DNA from: Chromera velia
Taxonomy: Eukaryota > Sar > Chromeraceae
NCBI GenBank assembly: GCA_018398765.1
Contig: JAHBMJ010000279.1
Span: 10,001-51,482 of the forward strand
Direction: 5' to 3'
DNA length: 41,482 bases
A program made the translations under genes and the position numbers. A model generated the notes under the pieces. The model was given only the letters and a program-made list of their open reading frames with translations. It had not been told where the DNA came from and ran no database searches. Shown here one piece after another: positions 1 to 10,060 of the stretch (positions within the stretch are counted from its first letter, which is position 1; every line of letters starts with the position of its first letter).

Positions 1-134
1 TCATTGCCATGCACGGACTTCCTTCCTTCCTTCCTTCCTTCCTTCCTTCGTGTGTCCTCATCCAGCATACAATGACATGTGGGCGTGCATTCACAGACAT
101 CGAAACACACATGCATAAACAAAAGTGTACACAA

Positions 135-674
135 CTACAAGTATGCATAGAGACACTTTTCGACGACTTTCCCCTCGAACCTGCCCCGGCGGTGCGTTCG
201 CATATATACGTGCAGATACGTGTCTATATTGGCAGACATATGTGTGAAGGGATACAAAGAGGCGAGTGCACACAGACACGTATACATATAGCTGGTTGTA
301 AAAGGACATGCATGTATGCACGTGCGCGTGTCCACTGACTGGTTGGTGGTTTCCCCCTCGAACTTGGTCGGCACGTATTTCCTCGTGCCAGAGCCCACGG
401 TGCCTCTCTCGGGAAGGGGTTTCGCGGCGTACTCCTGTCTGTACATGGTGTTGCCATCAAACGGGGCTGGGTTGGGCTTCCACTTTTTATCCTCGCAGTG
501 GTGGCGGTGGCAGGTGCAGATCTCATCCACGCAAGCGCCGAGCTTGCCCGAGGGCGAGTTTGTTCTGTGCATTTCGTCCTTATTGGATAATGTCATCTTC
601 TTCGGCATGATTTCGGTGCCTTTGAGGGTCTTAAAAGAACCCAGCATGGTGGCTTGTCCCACTGCACTGGTCAT
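135..674 (-). CDS. SAXO/SPM1-like microtubule-associated protein, two exons
   Basis: Seen: exon 1 is 674-340, starting at an ATG. The intron is 339-181 (GTCAGT donor, GGGGCAG acceptor, phase 2), and exon 2 is 180-135 ending in TAG. The spliced ORF is exactly 126 aa. The N-terminal half carries a Cys/His cluster, CTCHRHHC, at residues 53-60. It is followed by repeats of the type F(D/E)GxTxYRxEY near residues 72-82 and by two closely spaced FEG motifs near residues 105-116. Known: SAXO/FAM154 and apicomplexan SPM1 proteins start with a CxCGRHxC motif and then Mn-type repeats that bind or stabilise ciliary or subpellicular microtubules. Inference: this is a short member of that family. It is shorter than typical SAXO proteins (several hundred aa), so exons may be missing or it may be a reduced paralog. 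It is transcribed divergently from the CDGSH gene. Confidence 0.55.
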   Translation of the reverse strand: MTSAVGQATMLGSFKTLKGTEIMPKKMTLSNKDEMHRTNSPSGKLGACVDEICTCHRHHCEDKKWKPNPAPFDGNTMYRQEYAAKPLPERGTVGSGTRKYVPTKFEGETTNQSVDTRTCIHACPFTTSYMYTCLCALASLYPFTHMSANIDTYLHVYMRTHRRGRFEGKVVEKCLYAYL

Positions 675-1555
675 CTTTCTTTCCTTTCCTTTCTCCGGCC
701 CTGAAACTAACGGGGGACTGCTTGGCCGAGGGGAGAGAAAGGTCGGTCGTTTGCTTTGGCTTTCTTGCAGAGTGCTCAGCTCGTTCTGTGCCTCTTCGCT
801 TGTTCTCTCTCTTCCTGGGTGTCTGTAAGAGTGCTTATCAGTGCATTGGTGGCTTCAACGCTCTCTCCTCTCAGATTTCTTCTTCAATCCGCTCGGCTTA
901 ATTGTATGCATGTACGCTCGCTCGATCGGATATACATGCACATCTAAATATTAATAGCTATATAGCTAAATATATAGTATATATATATATATATATTATT
1001 TATAATATGTATATAATACTATACACGTATACGTATATTAATATTTATTTTTTATAGATATATATTCCATAAATTAATACATACAGCTATACATGCATGC
1101 ATGCATGCCGGGGCCCTGCATGCGCCGCGTGTAACTCAAAATGATGATTGTAACTCCGCGTGCGTCGACCCCATTCGACCGACAAACGATTCACGACTAG
1201 CTATTTCACGACTATGTGCCAGCTTTAATAATAGTACCATTGAAGCTGATGCTAGCAGGCAACACCGAAGCCCAACGAATGATCGACACAGCCGCATCGA
1301 TAAGCGGTCACTCACCCTACCACAGATTATCTGCATTCCTGCTGGACTCCATTACAACGCTGTTTTCGGCAAAGCGCCACGCCGTCTCCGGAGAGAGCGT
1401 GCACGTCCTCTCTCCTGTTTGACTCGGCCGGGGTCTGCTTCTCCGAGGGCGCACCATTTTAGGAGCAGCAAAAGACAAAAGAAAGCCAGAGACAAGGAAG
1501 AGGCTGGTTTAATGGAGCGAGTCTAAAAAGGCGAGCAACCTAACCCATCAGCCAG
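675..1555. other. Divergent intergenic region with AT-rich microsatellite
   Basis: This stretch lies between the SAXO-like start (674, -) and the CDGSH start (1556, +), so it should hold both promoters. Positions about 946-1090 are an AT-rich run of TA/ATAT repeats, followed by ATGC repeats at about 1092-1110. A 141-codon ORF at 1101-1526 has no recognisable motif and I do not call it a gene. No TATA box or initiator could be assigned with confidence. Confidence 0.5.
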
Positions 1556-1683
1556 ATGGGGGAAGGATCCGAGGAAGAAGACCCCCTCAAGTATCGGAGA
1601 CGGCTGGACTTCAACACCAGAGAGTACCCGTGGCTCCACACGGTCCGTCAGTCCCTTCGTCCGTCCATCTGTCCACCCGTCAT

Positions 1684-1714
<31 letters not shown>

Positions 1715-3115
1715 GAAGTGAAGAAAAGACGATATAGTCTGTCTGTCTGTCTGTCTATCTGTTTTTGTCTGTTGTGTTCATGAAGAAAAGAAGGGAGAAG
1801 AAGAAACATATAGTCTGTCTGTCTGTCTGTCTGTCTGAAGTGAAGAAAAGACGATATAGTCTGTCTGTCTGTCTGTCTGTCTATCTGTTTTTGTCTGTTG
1901 TGTTCATGAAGAAAAGAAGGGAGAAGAAGAAACATATTGTCTGTCTGTCTGTCTGTCCGTCCCTGTATGATCCAGGCAGGGAGACAGCTAGGCAGCTGGC
2001 ACGCCAGGGTGCAAGAAAAGAAGGAGAAAAAAAAACGCGGCCTGGAAGGAGCGAAAAGGAGGAAATAAGTTGTTCGAGTTCCGTGAATGAGCTGCAAGAA
2101 ACGAAAGCAAAACAGAAAAATTACCCCGTGTGTCGGCAGAAAGGAGTAAGGGAGAAAAAGGAAAGAACAGGAGCAGATTCCCATGCACTAAAACAAACAA
2201 AGTATTGTGTTGCGGAAGGGACGGGCAGTTTCTCCGTGCGCCAGCTCATCATCTTTCTGGAGTCATTAGCAGCAGCAAATGCAAGGGAGGGGAAGGAAAA
2301 ATAGGGAGAGGAGAGGAAAGGAAAGAAGAGGACAGAGGGTGGGACCGGAAAGAGGGCCTCGACGAAAAGAAATTCTTCTACCACTCCATCTTCCCTCCCA
2401 TTCTGTCTCGTCTGTTTGTCTTTTCTTGTGTGTAGCTAACACAGAGCTGATGGATGTATCATGTGACACAGATGCTGTTACGTGCCTGTCTGTGGGTCTC
2501 TTCGTGGCCTTCTCTTGTTGTGGGTGTGTTAGTAGCCCCTCCCTCTGAGATTCGAGGGCGGGCTTCTCCCTTGGTAATACTATACACATATTATTATTAA
2601 TAATATTAATAATGTTTTTTTATACATTAATACATATACAGCTATATACATGCCGGGAGTGGGGGACTGGCTTCTCCCTTGGGGGCTCTCTAGCGAATTC
2701 GCTTTCGATCGCAGAATTAGGTGTGTGTGTGTTTCAATTGACGCATTGCATGTGAATTTGTACGGGTATCTGTTAACTGAAATGCATAATGCAATTAAGA
2801 TGTTGTGCTCCTTCCTTCCTTCCTTCCTTCCTCCCTTCCTTCCCTCCTTCCTTCCTTCCTTCCTTCCTTCCCTTCCTTCCTTCCTTCCTCCCTTCCCTCC
2901 TTCCTTCCTTCCTTCCTTCCTTCCCTTCCTTCCTTCCTTCCTTCCTTCCTTCCTGCAGGTGGTCGAACTCCTTCCGACTGCTCGGAAGAGAATTCCCTTC
3001 TGTCGGTGCTGGCAGTCAAAGAAGTTCCCCTACTGTGATGGCGCACACAGGGAACTCGAAAAGGTGTGTCATTTTCTTCGAGGCGTCGAATGCATTTCTC
3101 TCTTCCAGCCCCCCC

Positions 3116-3167
<52 letters not shown>

Positions 3168-4465
3168 TGTGTGTGTTTAAGGGAGAGAGAGCGAGAGAGA
3201 GAGAAAAAGAGGACACTGCACGCCCCAAAAATTGAGTGGGTGAGTGACTGAGTGAGTAAGTGAGTGCTTGAGGTTCGTTCCGCCCTCTTGCCTGCCTGCC
3301 TGCCTGCCTGAGTTGATTCATTGTCTCATGCATGCATGCATTTATTCATTCATTCATTGATTCAGGTGGGAGACCCTGTCGGGCCCTTCGTATTAACCCT
3401 GCTGCCACCGAAAGCGAATACTCCTCTGACAAAGAGCAATTGGGGGAACGTTCACGCAGGGAACGAGGGCGACGCTCCTCTTCCTCTTCTCTCCTCTCCT
3501 CCCTCTGACGCACGCTCTCGCCCTCCTCTCCTTTCGCCGACACAAATTCTTCGTCGTCGTGGGAGGCTTGGGGGAGGCAGATTAGGCAGTACAGTGGCAG
3601 GTCCGTCGTTCTCTCTCTCTGTCTCTCTGTCTGTCTCTCTTCCTCTCTCCCTCTCATTCTCTCTCTCTCTCTCTCTCATTCTCTCTCTCTCTCTCTCTCA
3701 TTCTCTCTCTCTCTCTCATTCTCTCTCTCTCTCTCATTCTCTCTCTCTCTCTCATTCTCTCTCTCTCTCTCTCATTCTCTCTCTCTCTCATTCTCTCTCT
3801 CTCTCTCTCTCTCTCGCTCTCTCTGTCTCGCTCTCTCTGCCTGTCCATGTGACTGTCAGTCTGTTTCTGTGAAAAAGGATAACTGCAAAAAAAGAGGCAT
3901 ACAGTTTTCCTGTCCATCTGGTTTTTGTGTCTGTCTGCCTTTCTCCGGACCTGCGCGCCTGTCGAATATCTGTGCGCCTTTGCCGAAAGTGTAAAGTAGT
4001 CCTTCCAACTGCATGGGCGGGTTTCCTCTTTTCCTTTTTTTTCGCTGCTCGCGGTTGGTTCGTGGAAGGCTTAGAGTTGCTGCTCCGTCCCTGTGTCTGT
4101 ACATTGGACAGTGCGGATTTATTTCTGCAAAAGCGTTTTCTCCTTTTCTTCAGCCTTCACTGTGCTTTCATTTATCGATCCTTCCTGCCCCCCTTCTCCC
4201 GTCCCTTCGTGCAGGATTTGCCGTGGCTGTTGCTGTGGGATGGCTCTTTGCGGAGGCTGTCTTGCAGTTGCAGGGCAGAGGACGGGACTGGTGCATGGGA
4301 GAGCGTGTGTGTGGACGGGGGGGAATTTCGGTGTCAGAATTGCGGAAGGAAGGAGTGGCTTTGCATGGAAACGGGGAAAAGAGGGGCAGGGATGCCGAAC
4401 ATGAGGGGGTGAGTTCAAACTCAGATGACGCAGAAAGTACTTCCTATTTTGTTCGACAGTTCTGA
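1556..4465 (+). CDS. CDGSH iron-sulfur domain (CISD/mitoNEET-like) protein with C-terminal transmembrane segment, four exons
   Basis: Seen: exons 1556-1642, 2959-3063, 3366-3600 and 4215-4465 join in frame (phases 0, 0, 1) to 225 codons plus TGA; all introns are GT-AG. Exon 2 encodes the cluster-binding signature CRCWQSKKFPYCDGAH, with ligands C44, C46, C55 and H59. Exon 3 continues with GDPVGP, as in CISD1/2 (GDNVGP). The exon 3-4 junction creates a hydrophobic helix at about residues 139-161 (FAVAVAVGWLF core), followed by a charged tail. Known: CISD proteins bind a redox-active 2Fe-2S cluster with three Cys and one His and sit in mitochondrial or ER membranes, normally through an N-terminal anchor. 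Inference: here the anchor is C-terminal. Exons 1 and 2 are firm. The low-complexity end of exon 3 and the exact 3' end are less certain. The introns are packed with CTGT, CTTC and CT repeats. Confidence 0.7.
1687..1960. repeat. CTGT microsatellite inside a 123-bp tandem duplication (CDGSH intron 1)
   Basis: Runs of CTGT alternate with a GAAGTGAAGAAAAGACGATA block and a GAAGAAAAGAAGGGAGAAG block. The compound unit begins near 1714 and again near 1837 (period about 123 bp), and a partial third CTGT run ends near 1960. All of it is inside intron 1 of the CDGSH gene. Confidence 0.85.
2811..2954. repeat. (CTTC)n pyrimidine tract abutting a 3' splice site
   Basis: About 144 bp of CTTC with occasional CTCC variants runs directly into the TGCAG acceptor at 2958 of the CDGSH gene. 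The microsatellite therefore serves as, or has replaced, the polypyrimidine tract. The ORFs of Ser/Phe/Leu/Pro repeats read from it are artefacts. Confidence 0.9.
3119..3176. repeat. (CT)n(GT)n compound microsatellite (CDGSH intron 2)
   Basis: A CT run is followed by a GT run within intron 2 (3064-3365). It is followed by GAGA and GAGT/TGCC repeats up to about 3310 and CATG/ATTC repeats up to the acceptor at 3365. Confidence 0.85.
3608..3840. repeat. (CT)n / ATTCTCTCT repeat (CDGSH intron 3)
   Basis: This is a pyrimidine-only tract of CT dinucleotides with a regularly recurring CATT interruption. It begins just after the GTCCGT donor at 3601. A donor flanked by about 230 bp of pyrimidines is unusual. 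Confidence 0.85.
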
Positions 4466-4903
4466 CTCTTGTCACGAGTCTTCAAGTTGTGAGTGAACAA
4501 ATCTTGTGGCATAGAATGTGAAAGAAAATGAAAGAATTCGCTTGAAAGCGGATCTTGTGTGTAGCTGGGAAAGCGCCTAGAATGTACTAGAATGAACAAC
4601 CTGCATGGAAAAAGTTCCAAAAAACTTAGCTTCCTGACGCTGGTCTTAAATATTCACCATAACTAGTACCACAATCTAGACCACAATTGTAATACTAAAA
4701 TTTACATTGGAACTATAGTGTGTCACAATGAGAATTTCCAGAACGTTTTGTGTCACAATGATTTGTGATACAATAATTGTGATTTTAAGAGTTTTTGACT
4801 GATTTAATTAAATCATACTTATGTGTGAAAAAAATAGTTGCAGATTGCGTGTTTGCTGTGTTTGCTGGATCCTGCGAAGAACACTGTATTCACTGTCCTG
4901 CAG
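4466..4903. other. AT-rich intergenic stretch with short GTGTCACAAT repeats
   Basis: No gene is visible. TGTGTCACAATGA-like words recur at about 4720-4770. A related word in the opposite orientation (TTGTGTCACACTATAGTTT) lies near 6116-6133, which could be weak terminal inverted repeats of an old element spanning about 4.7-6.1 kb. The match is short and imperfect. Confidence 0.35.
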
Positions 4904-5395
4904 TCGAAGGCAAAAAGATGATCGACGATGCGGTGCATCGATTGTCTGCGTGCGTGCGAACAGAGCAGCTTAGATCCAAACTTTACTCGCTGGCAGAAAG
5001 AGTGAAAGAGAGAACAGGAATCGGTGAAAGGGTCTGCAGAGCAAGATGGACTACTGCAGCTGGGGGAAGAGATATCGGGAAAGAAGAGACATATGTAAGA
5101 GAGCTCGTTTCATTCATTGTGGACCGGGAGCCAAAGAAGGCAACTGCACTAATCGAAGCTTGTCTGAAATGAGTGCATGCGCGTCTTGTGTGGTTGTTCA
5201 GCCTTTAGCTTCAGCCTAGGCTGCGGAGGGTCGTGGTTGTTCATATTCATGCGGAAGCAGGCTAAGCTGCGGCGGTTTGCTCTTTTTGTTTACAACTGCA
5301 TGCATGGGTTGCCATTTGTCTCTGGTTTCAGAGACTCTAGGCTTAACCACAATTAAGTAAATAAGTAGTTGCAGATTGCGTGTTTGCTGTGTTTG
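4835..5395 (+). repeat. Pair of exact 30-bp direct repeats
   Basis: A word starting TAGTTGCAGATTGCG and ending TGCTGTGTTTG occurs at 4835-4864 and again, identically over 30 bp, at 5366-5395. The copies flank the exon-like ORF. What follows differs (GCTGGATCC versus GCGCGCGTC). Confidence 0.8.
4904..5172 (+). CDS. Unassigned exon-like ORF (possible terminal exon)
   Basis: Seen: after a plausible acceptor (GTCCTGCAG, ending at 4903) an open frame of about 90 codons runs to TGA at 5172. The composition is that of a normal soluble, helix-forming protein (many charged residues, e.g. MIDDAVHRL, LAERVKERTG, YVRELVSF), unlike the repeat-derived ORFs around it. I recognise no family and can see no upstream exon. 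It could be the last exon of a gene, a pseudogene fragment or a transposon remnant. The frame also extends upstream to about 4795 but without an ATG. Confidence 0.3.
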
Positions 5396-5609
5396 GCGCG
5401 CGTCGGGGGGTAGCGTTACAGCCGCGCGGACCGGCTCTGTATGGCCTCCGCACATCCACTGCCAGTTACTGTAGAGGAGGTGACAGCGCATTAGCCGCTT
5501 TCAAAGGACGTTCGGGCCGCAGCGGGGGGCTCTTAGGAGCTTTGGCTGCGCAGTCTGGGAAAAAAAGAAAGCACGAAAGCGAGGCAGAGGAAAGAGACAA
5601 TTCTGATTG

Positions 5610-5960
5610 ATTCATTGATTGATTGATTGATTGATTGACTGATTGAATGAATAAATGAATGAATGAATGACCAAGTCAGTGAATGATCGAGTAAGAGAGT
5701 GAGTGAATGAGTGAGTGAGGTGAGTCGGGTGAGTGGGTGAGTGACTGAGTGGGTGAGTGAGTCAGTGAGTCAGTGAGTCAGTGAGTGAGTGAGTGAGTGA
5801 GTGAGTCTAAGAGTGACTGAGGTGACTGAGTGAGTGGGTAAATGAGGTGACTGAGTGAGTGAGTGAGTGACTCAGAGTGAGTGCTAGAATGAGTAAGGAC
5901 TGGTAGGAGAACTGTGAGGTGAGTAGGGTGAGTCACACCGTGAGTGACTGACGACTCTGA
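5610..5960. repeat. GATT / GAGT / CAGT tetranucleotide repeat block
   Basis: GATTGATT changes to GAATGAAT and then to long GAGTGAGT runs with CAGT and GACT variants. The block shows no coding potential. Confidence 0.9.
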
Positions 5961-7963
5961 AGACTTCAAGTCACTTTGAAAGTCTAAGATCACTTCAATT
6001 TTTTTCTGACAATTTTATCACACCTAAGTTACTCTAAGTATTTCATCACACGTATTGTGACATAATTATTTATGTCACTGGTACTAGTGTATAAGGTATT
6101 GTGTCATAATTTGAATTGTGTCACACTATAGTTTGAGTGTACTAAAAGTTTTTGAATTAGAATTTAGAAAAAAGAGTTTTTAATGTTTGACGAGTTCTAC
6201 CACTAATACTACCAATAGTACATCTAATAGTAGATGCTTGAATGTATATTATAAGATATTTTTTTCTCTCAAACTTGGGCCTTAGTTTTTTGTTTGAAGA
6301 CTAAATTACTGATCAAATTAGGAGATCGTTTCTCTCTAGGTTTCTTTGTCTTTTTATGCAATCAGGTCAACAGACGTTCTTCATTAAAGTCCTAAATCTA
6401 AGTGCAACCTGAGTTTGTGAGTCAGTTACTAAGTTAGTGAGACAGTCAGCCGGGCAGGTTTGATTTCAAGTTGAGGTTAAGCACAACCTCAAATCAAATC
6501 AAATCAAACCTGGTCACTAGTCAGCCCTGGAGTCAGTCAGTCATTTTCATGAATTCAATCCTAGCGAGTCAGCTAGCGAGTCAGTCAGTCAGGTTCGATG
6601 TTCGTTCAATCCCATGCAGTATGTCCTAGAGTATGTGTGTCTGTCCACCACTAGCTCCGTCACTCCTCATGGCCATTTGAAGGGAGCAGAGACGACGAGA
6701 GCTAGGATCATGAACGCAGCACCAACCGATAGGGAGGGAGGGAGGGATCGAGGGAGAGAGAGGGAGAAAAAAAGAAAGACGGAAATTCAGACGGGGAAAG
6801 CAGAGAAGAGACAAAGCATGACAATCATGAAAGGAGTTCACGTACGGCCAATGAGACGACTCTCGTACCACGACAATGAATGCATTCATACAAGCAAGCA
6901 TTTGCTTGTTCATTGATTCGGGCGGATGATTCAGACTGTATTGATACTTCCAGCAAACCCCTTGTCTTTTTGTCGATCTTTGCCGCCTGAATTCGAAATT
7001 TGACCTCCCCTACAGCCCCCCACTTGATATGCCCTTCACTGTCTTCTTCCCCTTCCCCTTAATTGCTTCCACGTGCTTGTTGAATTTCATTTTCGACTTC
7101 TGGCGCTACTTCTTGTGTGTCACTGTCATCTTTTCTTTCCCGTATCAGCCGATATGCAGTCCGGTCGAAGCCCCCCCAACTGCTCGTCTCTCTATTTCTG
7201 CTCACACCCAGTGCGCAGAAAAACATACAGCTTCATTACCTGCCTGGCTTGTGCTTCCGTCTACAGCATCGCACCCTTCCTTTCTTCCTTCATTGTTCTC
7301 TCTTCATCATGTCTCTCTAGAGGCCTCTCTCGTTCTCTCTTGCATGTGCTGCATGCAAAGTATTGCCTCTCGATCCTCTCGACCGACATCCGTCCCTGAA
7401 TTTCTCTCTCATGCATGCACAGAATGAATGAATGAATCTCTCTAGCTCGGTCGACATGCATGCACATTGCATCTCTGCATGGCCGGGTCCATGCAAGGAT
7501 GATGCGTGCCTTTTGCCTGGTCAATTGGTTTGGAAGGAAAGGAAAGGAAAGAAGGCCATGCAGCCGCACAACGTACCGTGTGGGGGGGATGCCTCGTTTT
7601 CATCCACCCGCACCCAAACAACCAAAAGCACCAGAAAGAAAAAAAGGAAACCAAGACAGGAAAGAAAGAAGGAAAGAGGCCGCTCTCTCTCGCTCCATCC
7701 GATCCGACCGGAACCAAGGAAGGAAGAAAGGCAGTCACCCCCCCCAATTCGTCAGTTGACCAATTCGTCCCCCTCAGAGAAGAGCCTCCATTGATCGATC
7801 CCTATAGCTCGTGCCTCTCTCTCTCCCTCCCTCCATGCATCCATCCGAGCAGCCAGCCAGCCAGTCACTGACAAGTCGATGAAGCTCCCGAGAGATCATG
7901 CAGGCGGAAGGTCTCACGTCGAGCTGGAAGGACATGAAGAAGAAGAGTCAGAGGAGAGCAGCC
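5961..7963. other. Intergenic DNA without recognisable gene
   Basis: Positions 5961-6320 are AT-rich. Around 6400-6600, GTCAGTCAG and AGTTAGTGAG words recur, together with a hairpin (separate entry). 6614-7870 contains several unremarkable short ORFs and C/T-rich tracts. I found no splice-consistent coding structure. The 3' UTR of the Piwi gene should lie just below 7964. Confidence 0.5.
6456..6512. repeat. Inverted repeat (hairpin) with TTGAGGTT / AACCTCAA arms
   Basis: The left arm AGGTTTGATTTCAAG-TTGAGGTT is complementary to the right arm AACCTCAA-ATCAAATC...AAACCT around a short AAGCAC spacer. A related structure occurs at 38841-38888, so it is a dispersed family. Confidence 0.7.
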
Positions 7964-9617
7964 TCAGAGGAAGTACAGTTGTCTGAGCATGTACGGCAGT
8001 CCTTTGTTGACTGCGTCCTTGCTCTTGATCAGGCTGTACAGGGCACACTGTTTCGTCGCGTACATAACTGGAGCAGGCACGCGAATAGGGCCCGGCCAGT
8101 TCTGGTAGAGCATCGACAGCTGGGCAGTGAGTCTCTGCACGTCGTCTACAGACATCAGCCGGTTATTCCAGAAGAGAACGTCGTAGTGCGTGGGGGTGAC
8201 GGAGCCCTGAGTGACCTCCTGGTGGGAGATGAAGAAGTCAAACTTTTCCGTCGACACCACCGTGTTGTCAAAAACCGTCAGGGGCTGGGCATTCGTGAGG
8301 TCTCCTTCTTGGATCGTGGCGGCGCCTCCACCTCCACCGCGGCCTCCTCGCCCGCCGCCCCTCGGGGCTCTCGGCAGCATTTCCTTGGTAGCTTTGACGG
8401 CAAAGCGCTGATGAATCATTTTGTTCACGACGATGTACACGACCTCAACGGTACCCGCCCAGATTGTCTCGATGCCCCGGAAGCACTCCTGCAGAGCTGC
8501 AATCTCGAAGTCGCGAACCTGCGCGCACGCACCTATCAAGGGATGCAAGAAAAGGAGAACATGCGTGCATGCATGTAAACCTCCACACACAGTTATACGT
8601 CATGCACAGGCGGCAGGAAAAAAGAGAGAAAAAGACTGGCAGAGATGACAAAATCCGAGAGAGAGGAAGAGAGAGCACAGGGAGGGAGAAGGAGCGAGAA
8701 AGTGTATCAAATAGACAAGACAAAGAAAGCAAAAAAAAAAAAAAAGGAAGAGAAGAGAAGAGAAGAGAAGAGGAAAGGAGAGGCTTACAAGCTGTTTCTG
8801 ACTCTCTCCCATTCCGTCTCTGTAGATGACAATTCTGTCTGGGTATTTTTTGTCCGGTGCGGGTCCCTTTGCCATCTCGAACGAGTCCTTGAAGCACCCG
8901 ATGGCTCTCTTCATGAACTCCACCAGAGGCTGTGCCACGTCATCTCGGGACTTCATCCAAGTCGTCGCAGAGTAGTACTTGGTGTACGCGCAGTTGAACG
9001 AAGCAGAAAACCCCGCGATCGCTTTGCCCCCAGTCGAGTTCACATCAACACCCACCACCATCGTGCGCTTCGACTGTGTGTGGGGGGCGTTGACTCCCCA
9101 CAGGAATCCGCCCTGCAGTGATTTGATTGCATCATCGGTCGGTCGGTCGATGGGACGAATCAATTCGATTCACTCGAATGAATGAATGAATGAATGAATC
9201 AATGAATGAATGAATGAATGACGAATGAATGAATGGATGAATGAACGAATGAGCGAATGAACGAACGAACGAACGAACGAACGAACGAATGAATGAATGA
9301 ATGAATGAATGAATGAACGAACGAATGAACCAATGAATGAATGAATGAATGAATGAACGAATGAAGAGAAACCAATCATATAATTCGGGTGACTCAGGTG
9401 CGTTGTCTCCCTCGGACACACAATGCAGTGGGAAAAAACATCCCTGTATGAGTAACTAAGGGAAGAAGGGAGTTCTCATCCCACAGAAAGAAAACGAATT
9501 ACGGACAAACGGGCGTACTGTAAAAGAAAAAAGAGAAAGATAGAAAGAAAAGAAGAAAAAAAAAAAAAGAAAGAAAGAAAGGAAGAAAAGAAGAAAGAAA
9601 AGAAGGAAGGAAGAAAA

Positions 9618-9649
<32 letters not shown>

Positions 9650-10028
9650 GAAGGAAGGAAGAAAGGAAGGAAGAAAGGAAGGAAGGAAAGAAGGAAGAAA
9701 AGAAGGAAGAAAAGAAGGAAGAAAAGAAGGAAGAAAGAAAGAAAGAAAGAAAGAAAGGAAGGAAGGAAGGAAGGCAGGAAGGAAGAAAGGAAGGAAGGAA
9801 GAAAGGAAGGAAGGAAGAAAGGAAGGAAGAAAAGAAGGAAAGAAAGAAAGAAAGAAAAGAAAGAAAGAAAGAAAGAAAGAAAGAGAGAAAGAAACAAAGA
9901 AAGAAAGAAAGAAAGAAAGAAGAAAGAAAAGAAAGAAAGAAAGAAAGAAAGAAAGAAAAGGAAGGAAGGAAGGAAAGAAAGAAAGAAAGAAAGAAAGAAA
10001 GAAAAGAAGAAAGGAAGGAAGAAAAGAA

Positions 10029-10060
<32 letters not shown>

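Noticed and set aside
1101-1526. 141-codon plus-strand ORF
   Set aside because: No motif, no splice context, and composition like surrounding DNA.
4700-6140. DNA transposon bounded by GTGTCACAA-type inverted repeats
   Set aside because: Only about 17 bases match imperfectly; no transposase or target duplication is visible.
7898-8578. 226-codon plus-strand ORF
   Set aside because: Antisense shadow of the last Piwi exon, whose minus-strand protein has clear family motifs.
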